Below, piece by piece: positions 50,828 to 59,897 of a stretch of DNA of 64,000 bases (position 1 is the first letter of the stretch; each line of letters starts with the position of its first letter). Made by a program: the position numbers and the translations under genes. This stretch comes from Nisaea nitritireducens (GTDB lineage: Bacteria > Pseudomonadota > Alphaproteobacteria > Thalassobaculales > Thalassobaculaceae): contig NZ_JACZFS010000019.1 in NCBI RefSeq assembly GCF_014904795.1, forward strand, positions 1-64,000, read 5' to 3'. A model generated the notes under the pieces. That model did not search any database and was not told the DNA's origin. It saw nothing but the letters and a program-made list of their open reading frames with translations.

Positions 50828-51778
50828 ATGCATCCCGCTCTCTCAGTCATCTTCTTCACCACCGCTTCCGGTGCCGGCTACGGCCTGCTGGTCTGGCTTG
50901 CCCTCCATGCGGCTCTTACCGGTGATGCCAATCCGCTGATCGGCTGGATCGGCTTCCCGCTGGCCCTCGGCCTCGTCACCGCCGGGCTGCTCAGTTCCAC
51001 CTTCCATCTCGGGCATCCGGAACGGGCCTGGCGCGCGATGAGCCAGTGGCGCAGCTCATGGCTTTCCCGCGAGGGCTTGCTGGCCGTGTTGACCTATATC
51101 CCGGCGCTTCTGTTTGCCGTTGGCTGGGTGCTGCTGGGCCGCAACGATGGCCTCTGGATGCTGGCCGGAGCGGTGGCCGCTGTGCTGGCCATGGTCACGG
51201 TCTATTGCACGGCGATGATCTATCAGAGCCTGAAGACCATCCCGCGCTGGCACAATGGTTTCACCGTGCCGGGCTATCTCGCCATGGCCATGGCCACGGG
51301 CGGGCTCTGGATACTGCCGCTGCTCGCACTGTCCGGTAGCGACCTGCAGACAATGGCCTTACCGACAATGGGCTTCGTGCTGCTTTCAGCCGCGATCAAA
51401 TGGCGCTATTGGACCGCGACAGACAATGCGGCACCGACCGCGACTTCCGGCACCGCGACCGGGCTCGCCAACCTTGGTACAGTGCGGTTGCTTGAGGGAC
51501 CGACAACGTCGGAAACCTACGTGATGCGCGAGATGGGCTACAGGATCGGCCGCAAACACGCCGTGAAGCTCCGGCGCCTTGCCGGTTTCTTCGGCCTGGT
51601 GATCCCGATTGCCGTGCTGGCTGCCGTGCTCGCCATGCCCGGCTCCGGCACCATGGCTGGCGGATTGGTGTTGCTCGCAGCCATCTCGGGCAGCGTCGGC
51701 GTTGTTGTGGAACGCTGGCTCTATTTCGCCGAAGCGAAACACGTCTCGACGCTGTATTACGGTGAAGAGTTCGCCTGA
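50828..51778 (+). CDS. soeC: SoeC-like membrane anchor subunit (DmsC family)
   Basis: A 316-aa integral membrane protein with eight hydrophobic segments, starting MHPALSVIFFTTASGAGYGLL, the classic DmsC start. It should anchor SoeAB and pass electrons to quinone. The mid FHLGHPERAWRAMSQWRSSWLSREG loop is the family hallmark. Its last 22 nt overlap the 3' end of the convergent MFS gene. Confidence 0.9.
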   Translation: MHPALSVIFFTTASGAGYGLLVWLALHAALTGDANPLIGWIGFPLALGLVTAGLLSSTFHLGHPERAWRAMSQWRSSWLSREGLLAVLTYIPALLFAVGWVLLGRNDGLWMLAGAVAAVLAMVTVYCTAMIYQSLKTIPRWHNGFTVPGYLAMAMATGGLWILPLLALSGSDLQTMALPTMGFVLLSAAIKWRYWTATDNAAPTATSGTATGLANLGTVRLLEGPTTSETYVMREMGYRIGRKHAVKLRRLAGFFGLVIPIAVLAAVLAMPGSGTMAGGLVLLAAISGSVGVVVERWLYFAEAKHVSTLYYGEEFA

Positions 51779-53106
51779 ACCCATTCCTCTGCCTCGCCCT
51801 CCACTGCGGATTCAATGAGCTCATCGTAGGAGAAATCCTTAGGCAGGTTCTCGTCCATGACGTTCGGCTCGACCTCCTCGATGAACTCGCCGCGCGGGTC
51901 AAGTTCGGCAACGATGGCCGACGTCCGGGCATAGGCGACATATGGCCCCTGCTCTTCCCGGGCCGGCGCCGCGCTGCGGAGCATCCGGTAGACAGCGAAG
52001 ATGCCAACGGAAAAACCGACAAAGGCAGTGAACTGGAACAGGCCACCAGGTCCGACACGATCCATCGCAAAGGCACCGATAATCGGACCGATGGACGATC
52101 CCAAGCTCGCCGCGATCAGGATGCCGGCCGCTGCCGGCACCAGGTCGGAGGCTTCGACGTGGTCGTTGACGTGAGAAATGGCCAGAGGATAGAGCGCGAA
52201 GTTCAGCCCGCCAAAGACCACCATCAGCCCCAGGAACATGAATGTCCCGCCATCGAAAAGCATCGCAATGGCGAACGACACCCCGCCCACGGCAAAGAGC
52301 ACGACCGCGATCACGGTACGGCGATCGAAAAAGTCCGAGAGCTTTCCGATCGGATATTGCAGCAACAGCCCGCCGAACATGGTGACGGTCATCATGGTGG
52401 CAATCTGGGCAACCGAGAACCCGATCTGGTTACCGAAGATCGGCCCAAGCCCCATGACGACCGCGCCGAGCACGCCGCTGGCGAAGCTGCAGATCATGCC
52501 GAGCGGCGAGACCTTGAACAGTTCGGCCATGCTGAGGCGCGATGGCGCCAGCTCGCCCGCCGTCGCCCGGCTGGCCAGCGACAGTGGCACCAGGGCGAGC
52601 GAGAACAGGATAGAGGCCACGCTGTAGAGAATGAAGCTGGTCGGCGGCGAAAGATTGAGGATCTGCTGACCAGCCGCCATGCCGAAATAGATCACCACAA
52701 CATAGATGGAGAGCATGCCTCCGCGATGCTTGTTCGAAACCGCGCCGTTCAGCCAACTTTCCGCCACCATCAGGGCACCGGCGATACAGATGCCGGTGGC
52801 GAAACGCAACAGCGACCAGAAATATGGATCGACGAAGATCGCGTGGGAAATGGCGCAGGCAGAGATAATCGACGCGAAGGCCGCGAACGAACGGACATGG
52901 CCGACACTCTCGATAATTCGGCCACAGAATGCGGCGCCGGTGAGCTGACCGACAAAGTATGCGGAGGTGACCAGACCGGCAACCGTGGTGTCGAACCCTT
53001 CCTGGCTCATGCGCAGGCCGATCAGACTGTGAAACAGCCCGTTGGCCGTCCAAAGAAACCCGACGGAGATCATCAACGCGACAATGGGGTGACCAAGCAT
53101 GCTCAT
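51757..53106 (-). CDS. MFS transporter, YcaD-like
   Basis: A 449-aa major facilitator with twelve hydrophobic segments. The loop between segments 2 and 3 (GRIIESVGHVRSF) and the N-terminal NGLFHSLIGLRMSQEG match YcaD/UPF-type MFS proteins of unknown substrate. The soluble C-terminal tail of about 60 residues is acidic. It converges on soeC with a 22-nt overlap, so the two transcripts may interfere. Confidence 0.88.
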   Translation of the reverse strand: MSMLGHPIVALMISVGFLWTANGLFHSLIGLRMSQEGFDTTVAGLVTSAYFVGQLTGAAFCGRIIESVGHVRSFAAFASIISACAISHAIFVDPYFWSLLRFATGICIAGALMVAESWLNGAVSNKHRGGMLSIYVVVIYFGMAAGQQILNLSPPTSFILYSVASILFSLALVPLSLASRATAGELAPSRLSMAELFKVSPLGMICSFASGVLGAVVMGLGPIFGNQIGFSVAQIATMMTVTMFGGLLLQYPIGKLSDFFDRRTVIAVVLFAVGGVSFAIAMLFDGGTFMFLGLMVVFGGLNFALYPLAISHVNDHVEASDLVPAAAGILIAASLGSSIGPIIGAFAMDRVGPGGLFQFTAFVGFSVGIFAVYRMLRSAAPAREEQGPYVAYARTSAIVAELDPRGEFIEEVEPNVMDENLPKDFSYDELIESAVEGEAEEWVQANSSP

Positions 53107-53320
53107 CGGAAAAACCGTTTCGGTTGCACGTGTCCTTTATGAGGCAGCCCTTAGAGCGGGAGAGGCATCAAAGTCTCGCTTCCCCGCGACGGAAGAGGCG
53201 CAAACAGGATGATTACGCAGACTGTCTCAACAATTTCATGTGTGCGCTGTCTTTCCGCAACGGTTGACACTATCCCCGTCCGGCGCATATCGATGCCGAC
53301 CGAACGAAACGGAGTCCCCC

Positions 53321-53533
53321 ATGCGCTGGCGCACTGCCCTCGGCGGCATCATCATGATTGTCGGCCTGATCGCCTATATCGCCGGAGTCGTGACCGTCGC
53401 GAACCACATGCTGCCGCAGCACTGGCTGGCCGAGCTGCTTTTTTATCCGGTCGCCGGTTTCCTCTGGATATTCCCTGCAATCCGCCTGATCGGATGGACC
53501 AAGAAAGACAAGGAACCTGAGTTGAACCTCTAG
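53321..53533 (+). CDS. DUF2842 small membrane protein
   Basis: A 70-aa protein starting MRWRTALGGIIMIVGLIAYI, with two hydrophobic segments (about 6-27 and 36-58) and the family's PVAGFLWIFPAIRLIGW end, followed by a Lys-rich tail. DUF2842 is a short alphaproteobacterial inner-membrane family with unknown function. ATG at 53321 has GGAG 9 nt upstream. Single gene. Confidence 0.85.
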   Translation: MRWRTALGGIIMIVGLIAYIAGVVTVANHMLPQHWLAELLFYPVAGFLWIFPAIRLIGWTKKDKEPELNL

Positions 53534-53588
53534 GTGCCGGGCCGGTTACCGCCAGACTGCCTCTCGATCAGTGGCGCCTTGTTCTCGT

Positions 53589-54806
53589 TCAGCCGTCCCT
53601 GAAATCCTTGGCAGACAGTCCGAAACGCGCCAGCCGATCATAGAACGTGTTGCGCGGCACCCCCAGTATCCTGGCCGCTTCAGCAGCTTTCCCATTGGTG
53701 CGCTTCAGCGTCTCTGTCAGAACCATTTTCTCGAACGCTTCGACCTGCTCCGCCAGGGTTCCCTGCCCGACATTGTCGCTCTGGACCCGCGCGCCCAGCG
53801 CATAGGTCATCGCATAGCTGCGCAGCTCCGGCAGGCTGCCCGGCCAGGGGCGGGTCATGATGTCCGTCAGAGTGGCGGTTGATACCTCCGGCATGTCGGT
53901 GTCCAGGCTACGTATCGCCTGGCGCAGGAAGTTCTCGAAAATCTCCGGCAAATCGTCCCGGCGCTCGTCAAGCGACGGAACCCGGATTTCCACCACCGTT
54001 GTGCCTTCCGCGCCCGGCTCCAGGTGCTCCAGCTCTGCCAGCGACGCGACGGACGACGATATGACGCGCAGCTCCGGACAACGATGAATCAGTGCGCGTA
54101 CATCCTCGACCTGTTCCGGTGTGGCGCATTCGACGCTTTTCAATGAGAGGTCCGCCGCGCCCTCGGGCGGGTGCAGGCGGCGTACGGAGTCTGCCGCTGC
54201 GTGCAGCAGGTTCAGTGTCAGAAATGCGCGTGGCTCCGGCGAAAGAGCATTGATCGCAAAAGCTGCCTCTTTCTTGCCCGTCCCCTTCGGACCATGCAGA
54301 TGAACATGACAGTCGCTGGCGGCAACCCTGCGGAGCGCCGTGCGAAGTGCCGTCGAGACCGGTCCCGAGCCGGGGAAACTCCGGGCCGCCGCGTCGCTAC
54401 GCTCAAGCGCGCGCTCGATCCGGCGGGATTTCAGCACAAGGTCTCTGTGCTCGATCGCCCGGAGCACCACATCGACCAGACGCTCCGTGCCGACCGGTTT
54501 TTCCAGGTATTCGTAGGCGCCCTCTTTCATTGCCCGCATGGCCGTCGGCACATCGCTGTGTCCCGTCAGCAGGATCACCGGCAATTCCGGGTCGGCCCCC
54601 TGCGCCGCCGACAGCACGGAGAAGCCGTCCTGATGCGGCATCCGGATATCGGACAGGATGATGCCCGGGAAATTCGCCCGGATGCTCCGCTTCGCCTGCA
54701 CATAACTGCTCGCCGATATCACGGTCAGATCGGCCAGCTCCAGCGTCTGCGCCAGCGAGTTGCGCAGGGCATCGTCATCCTCAATCAGCAGCACCTGTCC
54801 GGTCAT
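53589..54806 (-). CDS. dctD: DctD-like response regulator with degenerate AAA+ domain
   Basis: A 405-aa transcription regulator. Receiver domain 1-120: VLLIEDDDALRNS, phosphoacceptor Asp in ILSDIRMPHQDGF (about residue 53), Lys in YLEKPV. Central domain about 150-310: Walker A-like GPKGTGKKEAA is kept, but I see no GAFTGA loop and no Walker B; the segment between is LTLNLLHAAADSVRRLHPPEG. C-terminal Fis-type HTH (about 355-400): GKAAEAARILGVPRNTFYDRLARFG. A normal DctD is about 440-450 aa. So sigma-54 activation is unlikely, and it may act like a sigma-70-type DctD/NtrC. Start overlaps the dctB stop by 4 nt. Confidence 0.88.
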   Translation of the reverse strand: MTGQVLLIEDDDALRNSLAQTLELADLTVISASSYVQAKRSIRANFPGIILSDIRMPHQDGFSVLSAAQGADPELPVILLTGHSDVPTAMRAMKEGAYEYLEKPVGTERLVDVVLRAIEHRDLVLKSRRIERALERSDAAARSFPGSGPVSTALRTALRRVAASDCHVHLHGPKGTGKKEAAFAINALSPEPRAFLTLNLLHAAADSVRRLHPPEGAADLSLKSVECATPEQVEDVRALIHRCPELRVISSSVASLAELEHLEPGAEGTTVVEIRVPSLDERRDDLPEIFENFLRQAIRSLDTDMPEVSTATLTDIMTRPWPGSLPELRSYAMTYALGARVQSDNVGQGTLAEQVEAFEKMVLTETLKRTNGKAAEAARILGVPRNTFYDRLARFGLSAKDFRDG

Positions 54807-56521
54807 TGCACCGCCCTGTCGGTCAATGGAAGTCGAATGGTGAAAATCGCCCCGCCATGCGCACTGTTCTGGCAGGAGAGCGTCCCGCCCAAGCTGCGAA
54901 TGATCCCGTAGGAAATCGACAGCCCTAGGCCAAGGCCTTTCGAGGCTCCCAGTTCCTTGGTTGTGTAAAACGGCTCGAACACACGGGTCGGATCTGGAAT
55001 ACCAGGTCCCGTATCTGCGATTTCCAGAACAGCTTCACCCGTGTCCGTTTTCAGCATCACGTCGATCCGCTTTATATCCGACGACACCATCGCATCCTGT
55101 GCGTTGCTCAGGATATTGACCACGACCTGCTGCAGACGGACCTCACCGCCATCGACCAGCATCTGCCGCTCGGGCGCGGACCAGGACAAGGCGATGCCGT
55201 CCTTTTCGAGCGATGGCAATGTCAGTGTGATCGCATAATCGACAGCGGCAACGAGATCTACGGGCTCTCCCCCTTCGCCTTCGTTCCGGGCGAAGGCACG
55301 CAGATTGCGGATGATCTTGTCGATCCGCTGCACCTGGCCCGCTATCTGGCCGAGATTTTCGCCCGCCTCGTCGAACCTCTTTCGGTCGAGCAGCTTCCGC
55401 CCGTTCTCCGACAGATTCAGAATGGCCGCGAGCGGCTGATTGAGCTCGTGGCTGATCCCCGCGGACATTTCTCCAAGGGCGGTCAACTTGGAAGCCTGGA
55501 CGAGCTGGTCCTGCGCCACTTTCAATTGCGACGTACGCCGTTCGACACGTTCCTCGAGACGCGCATTGACCGCCGCCTCGATCGCCAGACGGTCCGCCAT
55601 GCGCCGCCTCCAAAGCGCCGCGATCAACATCGCAAGCCCCAGCGCGCCCAGCACGGTCGTGGTCAGCAGCCCACGCAGAATGGCGGCGGTCCGCGCCGGC
55701 GCCGTATCGAGAAAGCCGCGCGCGGTCATATTCACCTGTGGCAGCGCCCGGGTCACCACAAGAGCGCGTTGCGGCAGGTCGAAAGCTTCGGAGAAAGACC
55801 AGACCTCATGTCCCCCTTCACGCTCCAACGCGCGATGGGGAAACGGTTCAAATCGGGGGTCGCCATCACCCAGACTTTTATCTTGCCGCCTCAAAAGCGA
55901 TTGTCTGGTCGACGCGAACACTGTTTGCGACGCATCAAAGAAACAGATCGCCTCCGGAGCGATCCCCCATTCGAACTCCAGCGCGGCCACATCGATGGTC
56001 ACAAAAATCGCACCTTTCGCAGGTGCAGCCCCATCGAGGACCCCCCGGCTCAGCCGGATCACCCTGCGGCCATCGTCGTCAAAAGCCGCTTCCAGCCCCA
56101 GACGACCGTTCAGCGCCGCGCGCAACAGGGATGTATCAACCGTGCCCTCGATCCGGTCCAGTTCCGTCTCGGGAGAGGAGGAAGCAACCAGACGACCGTC
56201 CGCGTCCGTCAGACTGATCCGGTCGGCGCCATATGTCAGAACCGAGTCGATCAGCAGATCGTCAGCGGCCTCAGGAGGAACCCCGTCAACGACACTACGG
56301 ATCACCAGCGGATGTCGGGCCAGCAAATTGACCAGATAGGAATAGCCGGAAAGCTGTCCCATCAGGCGGTCGCTCGCCTGCTGCACGCGGATACGGCCTG
56401 TCTCCTCCAGTTGGTCGAGCGTCTCCAGATAGGCATAGCGATAGACCAGCCAGCCCGCGAGCAGGGAGACCAGCGCATAGAGCGCGCAAAGAATGACAAC
56501 GATCGCTTTGGCCCGTGACAT
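54803..56521 (-). CDS. dctB: DctB-like C4-dicarboxylate sensor histidine kinase
   Basis: A 572-aa membrane histidine kinase from the ATG at 56521 (a frame to 56620 is longer but unsupported). Two membrane segments (about 6-28 and 285-305) flank a periplasmic dCache/PAS-like sensor. The kinase core has the H-box SHELNQPLAAILNL, N-box VNILSNAQDAM, G1 EIADTGPGIP and G2 GASKGLGLGLSISYG. It pairs with DctD downstream, and the pair is divergent from dctPQM, so it should control that importer. Confidence 0.92.
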   Translation of the reverse strand: MSRAKAIVVILCALYALVSLLAGWLVYRYAYLETLDQLEETGRIRVQQASDRLMGQLSGYSYLVNLLARHPLVIRSVVDGVPPEAADDLLIDSVLTYGADRISLTDADGRLVASSSPETELDRIEGTVDTSLLRAALNGRLGLEAAFDDDGRRVIRLSRGVLDGAAPAKGAIFVTIDVAALEFEWGIAPEAICFFDASQTVFASTRQSLLRRQDKSLGDGDPRFEPFPHRALEREGGHEVWSFSEAFDLPQRALVVTRALPQVNMTARGFLDTAPARTAAILRGLLTTTVLGALGLAMLIAALWRRRMADRLAIEAAVNARLEERVERRTSQLKVAQDQLVQASKLTALGEMSAGISHELNQPLAAILNLSENGRKLLDRKRFDEAGENLGQIAGQVQRIDKIIRNLRAFARNEGEGGEPVDLVAAVDYAITLTLPSLEKDGIALSWSAPERQMLVDGGEVRLQQVVVNILSNAQDAMVSSDIKRIDVMLKTDTGEAVLEIADTGPGIPDPTRVFEPFYTTKELGASKGLGLGLSISYGIIRSLGGTLSCQNSAHGGAIFTIRLPLTDRAVQ

Positions 56522-56614
56522 GGCACCCGGTCTGTTGAACGCATTCCCGAAACGAAAACGGGCCCACGAAATCTCAAGAAAATTTGCCCGAAAATCCGGA
56601 CAAATGAACTTTTT

Positions 56615-56640
56615 GTGCACCTTAGCAAAAGTTAGTGCAC
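56615..56640. promoter_or_regulatory. paired GTGCAC sites in the dctB/dctP gap
   Basis: GTGCAC occurs at 56615-56620 and 56635-56640, 20 bp apart (about two helix turns). Both are preceded by T-rich sequence, in the divergent region. They may bind the DctD dimer. I did not find a convincing sigma-54 promoter (GG-N10-GC with TGGCAC/TTGC context) in the region; a TGGCAC at 56521-56526 lacks the matching -12 element. Confidence 0.45.
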
Positions 56641-56750
56641 TGACTTTAAAGAAAAAAAATTTCCTGCAATTTCACGATTGCCCAGTTGAAGCGGACAATT
56701 TCAGGTAACAGCCTATGCGGATTCAACCGCGTGTCTATTGGGAGGACACA

Positions 56751-57746
56751 ATGAAGAAGTTTTTCGCTGCCGCTCTGGCGGCTGCCGCCCTTATTGCGCC
56801 TGGCGCCGCTTATGCCAATTGCGATGACGGCGAGGTTGTCATCAAGTTCAGCCACGTCACCAACACCGATCGGCACCCGAAGGGTATCGCCGCATCGCTG
56901 CTGGAAACGCGCGTGAACGAGGAAATGAACGGCAAGGCCTGCATGCAGGTTTTCCCGAACTCGACCCTCTATAACGACAACAAGGTTCTGGAAGCCATGC
57001 TCCAGGGCGACGTCCAGCTCGCCGCACCGTCGCTGTCCAAGTTCGAAAAGTTCACCAAGAAATTCCGCCTGTTCGACCTGCCGTTCATGTTCAAGGACAT
57101 CAACGCGGTTGAAACCTACCAGGGCTCCGATGCCGGCAAGGGCCTGCTCGACAGCATGCAGCGCCGTGGCCTGCAGGGTCTGGCCTACTGGCACAACGGC
57201 ATGAAACAGATGTCCGCCAGCAAGCCGCTGCTGATGCCGTCCGACGCCAATGGCCTGAAGTTCCGCGTGCAGTCTTCCGAAGTGCTGGTCGCCCAGATGG
57301 AAGCCATCGGCGGCACCCCGCAGAAAATGGCCTTCTCCGAAGTCTACGGTGCTCTGCAGCAGGGCGTTGTCGACGGTCAGGAAAACACCTGGTCGAACAT
57401 CTACGGCAAGAAGTTCTTCGAAGTGCAGGACGGCACCACGGAGACCAACCACGGCATCATCGACTATCTGCTGGTCACCTCCGTCGACTGGCTGGAAAGC
57501 CTGAAGCCGGACGTGCGTGACCAGTTCCTGAAGATCGTTGCCGAAGTGACCGCAGCCCGGAACCAGGAATCCACCGCCGTGAACGAGGCTGCCAAGCAGT
57601 CCGTGATCAAGGCCGGCGGCACTGTCCGCTCGCTTACCCCGGAGCAGCGCGCTGCCTGGGTTGAAGTGATGAAGCCGGTCTGGGCCAAGTTCGAGAAAGA
57701 CGTTGGCGCCGACAACATCGCCGCCGCGCAGGCCGCGAACAACTAG
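56751..57746 (+). CDS. dctP: TRAP C4-dicarboxylate solute-binding protein
   Basis: A 331-aa DctP with Sec signal peptide (MKKFFAAALAAAALIAPGAA, cleavage near AYAN). Strong GGAGG ribosome binding site 5 nt upstream of the ATG at 56751; an ATG at 56715 is upstream but has no such site. The ligand Arg is in GLKFRVQSSEVL, followed by AFSEVYGALQQGVVDGQENTWSNIYG. Being next to dctBD supports succinate, fumarate or malate as the substrate. Confidence 0.95.
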   Translation: MKKFFAAALAAAALIAPGAAYANCDDGEVVIKFSHVTNTDRHPKGIAASLLETRVNEEMNGKACMQVFPNSTLYNDNKVLEAMLQGDVQLAAPSLSKFEKFTKKFRLFDLPFMFKDINAVETYQGSDAGKGLLDSMQRRGLQGLAYWHNGMKQMSASKPLLMPSDANGLKFRVQSSEVLVAQMEAIGGTPQKMAFSEVYGALQQGVVDGQENTWSNIYGKKFFEVQDGTTETNHGIIDYLLVTSVDWLESLKPDVRDQFLKIVAEVTAARNQESTAVNEAAKQSVIKAGGTVRSLTPEQRAAWVEVMKPVWAKFEKDVGADNIAAAQAANN

Positions 57747-57788
57747 ACACCTAAACTCCAAGGCCAAGGCTCGGACTTTAGCCTTGTC

Positions 57789-57818
57789 GCGCGGTGCGGA
57801 CCTCCCTCCGCACCGCGC
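57789..57818 (+). promoter_or_regulatory. intra-operon hairpin with CCTCCC loop between dctP and dctQ
   Basis: GCGCGGTGCGGA (57789-57800) and TCCGCACCGCGC (57807-57818) form a perfect 12-bp stem with loop CCTCCC, followed by TTATTTC. Such stems after a binding-protein gene commonly protect the upstream mRNA and give more binding protein than permease. The exposed CCTCCC also resembles anti-Shine-Dalgarno sRNA loops. Confidence 0.7.
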
Positions 57819-57839
57819 TTATTTCTGGGGGCGCCCGTA

Positions 57840-58514
57840 ATGACGATAAAACCCCTTTCCGACCGGGTTGAGGAAACCGCGACAGCGGCGATCCTCGGGT
57901 CGATGACCGTGATCACCTTCGCTAATGTGATCGCACGCTATGTATTCGATTCCGGCATTCTCTGGGCTCTTGAGGTCACCGTATTCCTGTTCGGCTGGCT
58001 CGTGCTGCTCGGCGCCGCCTATGCGGTCAAGATTCGCGCCCATCTGGGCGTCGACGTTGTCACCGCGGGTCTTACCCCGCCGAAACGCCGGATCCTGGCG
58101 CTGCTCGCCTGCGCCGTCTGCATTGTCTATGCCTTCCTGCTGCTGAAGGGATCCTGGGATTACTGGGCCAACTTCGCCAACCTACCCGCCACGGAAGGAC
58201 GCTGGTTCCCGCTCGGCTTCGAGGACAAGTTCCGGGAAAAAGGCTGGTACGAGACCGAAGACACCCCGATGCCGGACATTTTCGGCTTCCGCCCGCTCGA
58301 CTGGTTGCAGGACGTCTTCAACGAGGGCGAGGTCTACGAGAAGATTCCCCGTCTCGTCCCCTACGCCGTTCTGCCTTTCGCGATGGCCTTGCTGCTTATC
58401 CGCTTTGTCATGGCCGGTATCGCCATCTGGCGCGGCCGCATGGAAGGGCTGATTGCCAGCCACGAAGTCGAGGACGCAGTCGACGAAGCCGCCAAAAAAC
58501 TGAAGGATCTCTGA
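57840..58514 (+). CDS. dctQ: TRAP C4-dicarboxylate transporter small permease
   Basis: A 224-aa DctQ, longer than usual because of an insertion of about 55 residues (about 110-165) between the last membrane segments. N-terminal ATAAILGSMTVITFANVIARYVF and the IRAHLGVDVV motif are typical. It lies 93 nt after dctP, separated by a strong hairpin, and 3 nt before dctM. Confidence 0.93.
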   Translation: MTIKPLSDRVEETATAAILGSMTVITFANVIARYVFDSGILWALEVTVFLFGWLVLLGAAYAVKIRAHLGVDVVTAGLTPPKRRILALLACAVCIVYAFLLLKGSWDYWANFANLPATEGRWFPLGFEDKFREKGWYETEDTPMPDIFGFRPLDWLQDVFNEGEVYEKIPRLVPYAVLPFAMALLLIRFVMAGIAIWRGRMEGLIASHEVEDAVDEAAKKLKDL

Positions 58515-58517
58515 TCC

Positions 58518-59894
58518 ATGGAAGTCGCTCTTCTCTTCCTCGCCATTATCGTGCTGCTGCTGATCGGGGTCCCCATCGCGGTCGCGCTTGGTCTGTCATC
58601 TATCCTGTTCCTGCTGGCCTTTTCGGATTCGTCCCTGGCTTCCATCGCGCAAACCCTGTTCAGCGCTTTCGAGGGGCATTACACCCTGCTGGCGATCCCG
58701 TTCTTCATCCTCGCCTCCTCCTTCATGTCGACGGGTGGGGTAGCGAAACGGATCATCCGGTTCTCCATCGCCTGCGTCGGGCATTTTCCGGGTGGCCTCG
58801 CCATCGCCGGCGTCTTTGCCTGCATGATGTTCGCCGCGCTCTCCGGCTCCTCGCCCGCGACCGTGGTCGCCATCGGCACCATCGTGATCGCCGGTATGCG
58901 CCAGGTCGGCTACACCAAGGAATTCGCCGCCGGCGTGATCTGCAATGCCGGCACACTCGGCATCCTGATCCCGCCGTCCATCGTCATGGTGGTCTATGCC
59001 GCCGCAGTGGAAGTTTCGGTCGGCCGGATGTTCCTTGCTGGCGTGATCCCCGGCCTCTTGGCCGGTCTGTCGCTCATGGCGGCGATCTACATCATGGCGA
59101 AATGGAAGAACCTGCCGAAAGGCGAATGGGCCGGCTGGGGCGAGATCTATTCCAGTGCCAAGGAAGCCTCCTGGGGCCTGCTGCTGATCGTGATCATCAT
59201 GGGCGGCATTTATGGCGGTGTTTTCACACCGACCGAAGCGGCGGCTGTCGCGGCCGTCTATGCCTGGATCATCGCCACCTTCGTCTACCGGGACATGGGG
59301 CCGCTGGCGACGGAGGGCGAGACCCGGAATGTCTCCCTGTTCCGCCAACCCAGCGCGTTGCTGACGGCGCTCTATCATCCGGACACGCGCAAGACCCTGT
59401 TCGATGCCGGCAAGCTGACGGTGACCCTGCTCTTCGTCATCGCCAATGCCCTCATCCTGAAGCATGTGCTGACCGACGAGCAGGTGCCGCAGCAGATCAC
59501 CGAAACCATGCTGGCCTACGGCTTCGGACCGGTGATGTTCCTTGTCGCGGTGAACGTGATCCTGCTGATCGGCGGTCAGTTCATGGAGCCGTCGGGCCTG
59601 CTGGTAATCGTGGCGCCGCTGGTCTTCCCGATTGCCATGGAGCTTGGCATCGATCCGATCCATCTCGGCATCATCATGGTGGTGAACATGGAGATCGGCA
59701 TGATCACGCCGCCCGTGGGGCTCAACCTGTTCGTCACCTCAGGTGTCGCCGGGATGCCGATGATGGCCGTGGTGAAGGCTGCCCTGCCGTTCCTGGCAGT
59801 TCTCTTCGCATTCCTGATTGTCGTTACCTACGTGCCGTGGATCTCGACCGTGCTGCCCAATGCGGTGATGGGGCCGGAGATCGTCACGAACTAA
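58518..59894 (+). CDS. dctM: TRAP C4-dicarboxylate transporter large permease
   Basis: A 458-aa DctM with about twelve membrane segments; motifs GSSPATVVAIGTIVIAGM, GTLGILIPPSIVMVVYA and MITPPVGLNLFVTSG are intact. A cytoplasmic insertion (about 265-305) matches DctM of C4-dicarboxylate TRAP sets. Completes the dctPQM importer. Confidence 0.95.
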   Translation: MEVALLFLAIIVLLLIGVPIAVALGLSSILFLLAFSDSSLASIAQTLFSAFEGHYTLLAIPFFILASSFMSTGGVAKRIIRFSIACVGHFPGGLAIAGVFACMMFAALSGSSPATVVAIGTIVIAGMRQVGYTKEFAAGVICNAGTLGILIPPSIVMVVYAAAVEVSVGRMFLAGVIPGLLAGLSLMAAIYIMAKWKNLPKGEWAGWGEIYSSAKEASWGLLLIVIIMGGIYGGVFTPTEAAAVAAVYAWIIATFVYRDMGPLATEGETRNVSLFRQPSALLTALYHPDTRKTLFDAGKLTVTLLFVIANALILKHVLTDEQVPQQITETMLAYGFGPVMFLVAVNVILLIGGQFMEPSGLLVIVAPLVFPIAMELGIDPIHLGIIMVVNMEIGMITPPVGLNLFVTSGVAGMPMMAVVKAALPFLAVLFAFLIVVTYVPWISTVLPNAVMGPEIVTN

Positions 59895-59897
59895 AAA

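Noticed and set aside
56521-56545. Sigma-54 promoter for dctP
   Set aside because: TGGCAC at 56521 lacks a GC at the required spacing, and a GG-N10-GC at 56529-56542 does not fit the flanking consensus and lies over 200 nt from the dctP start.
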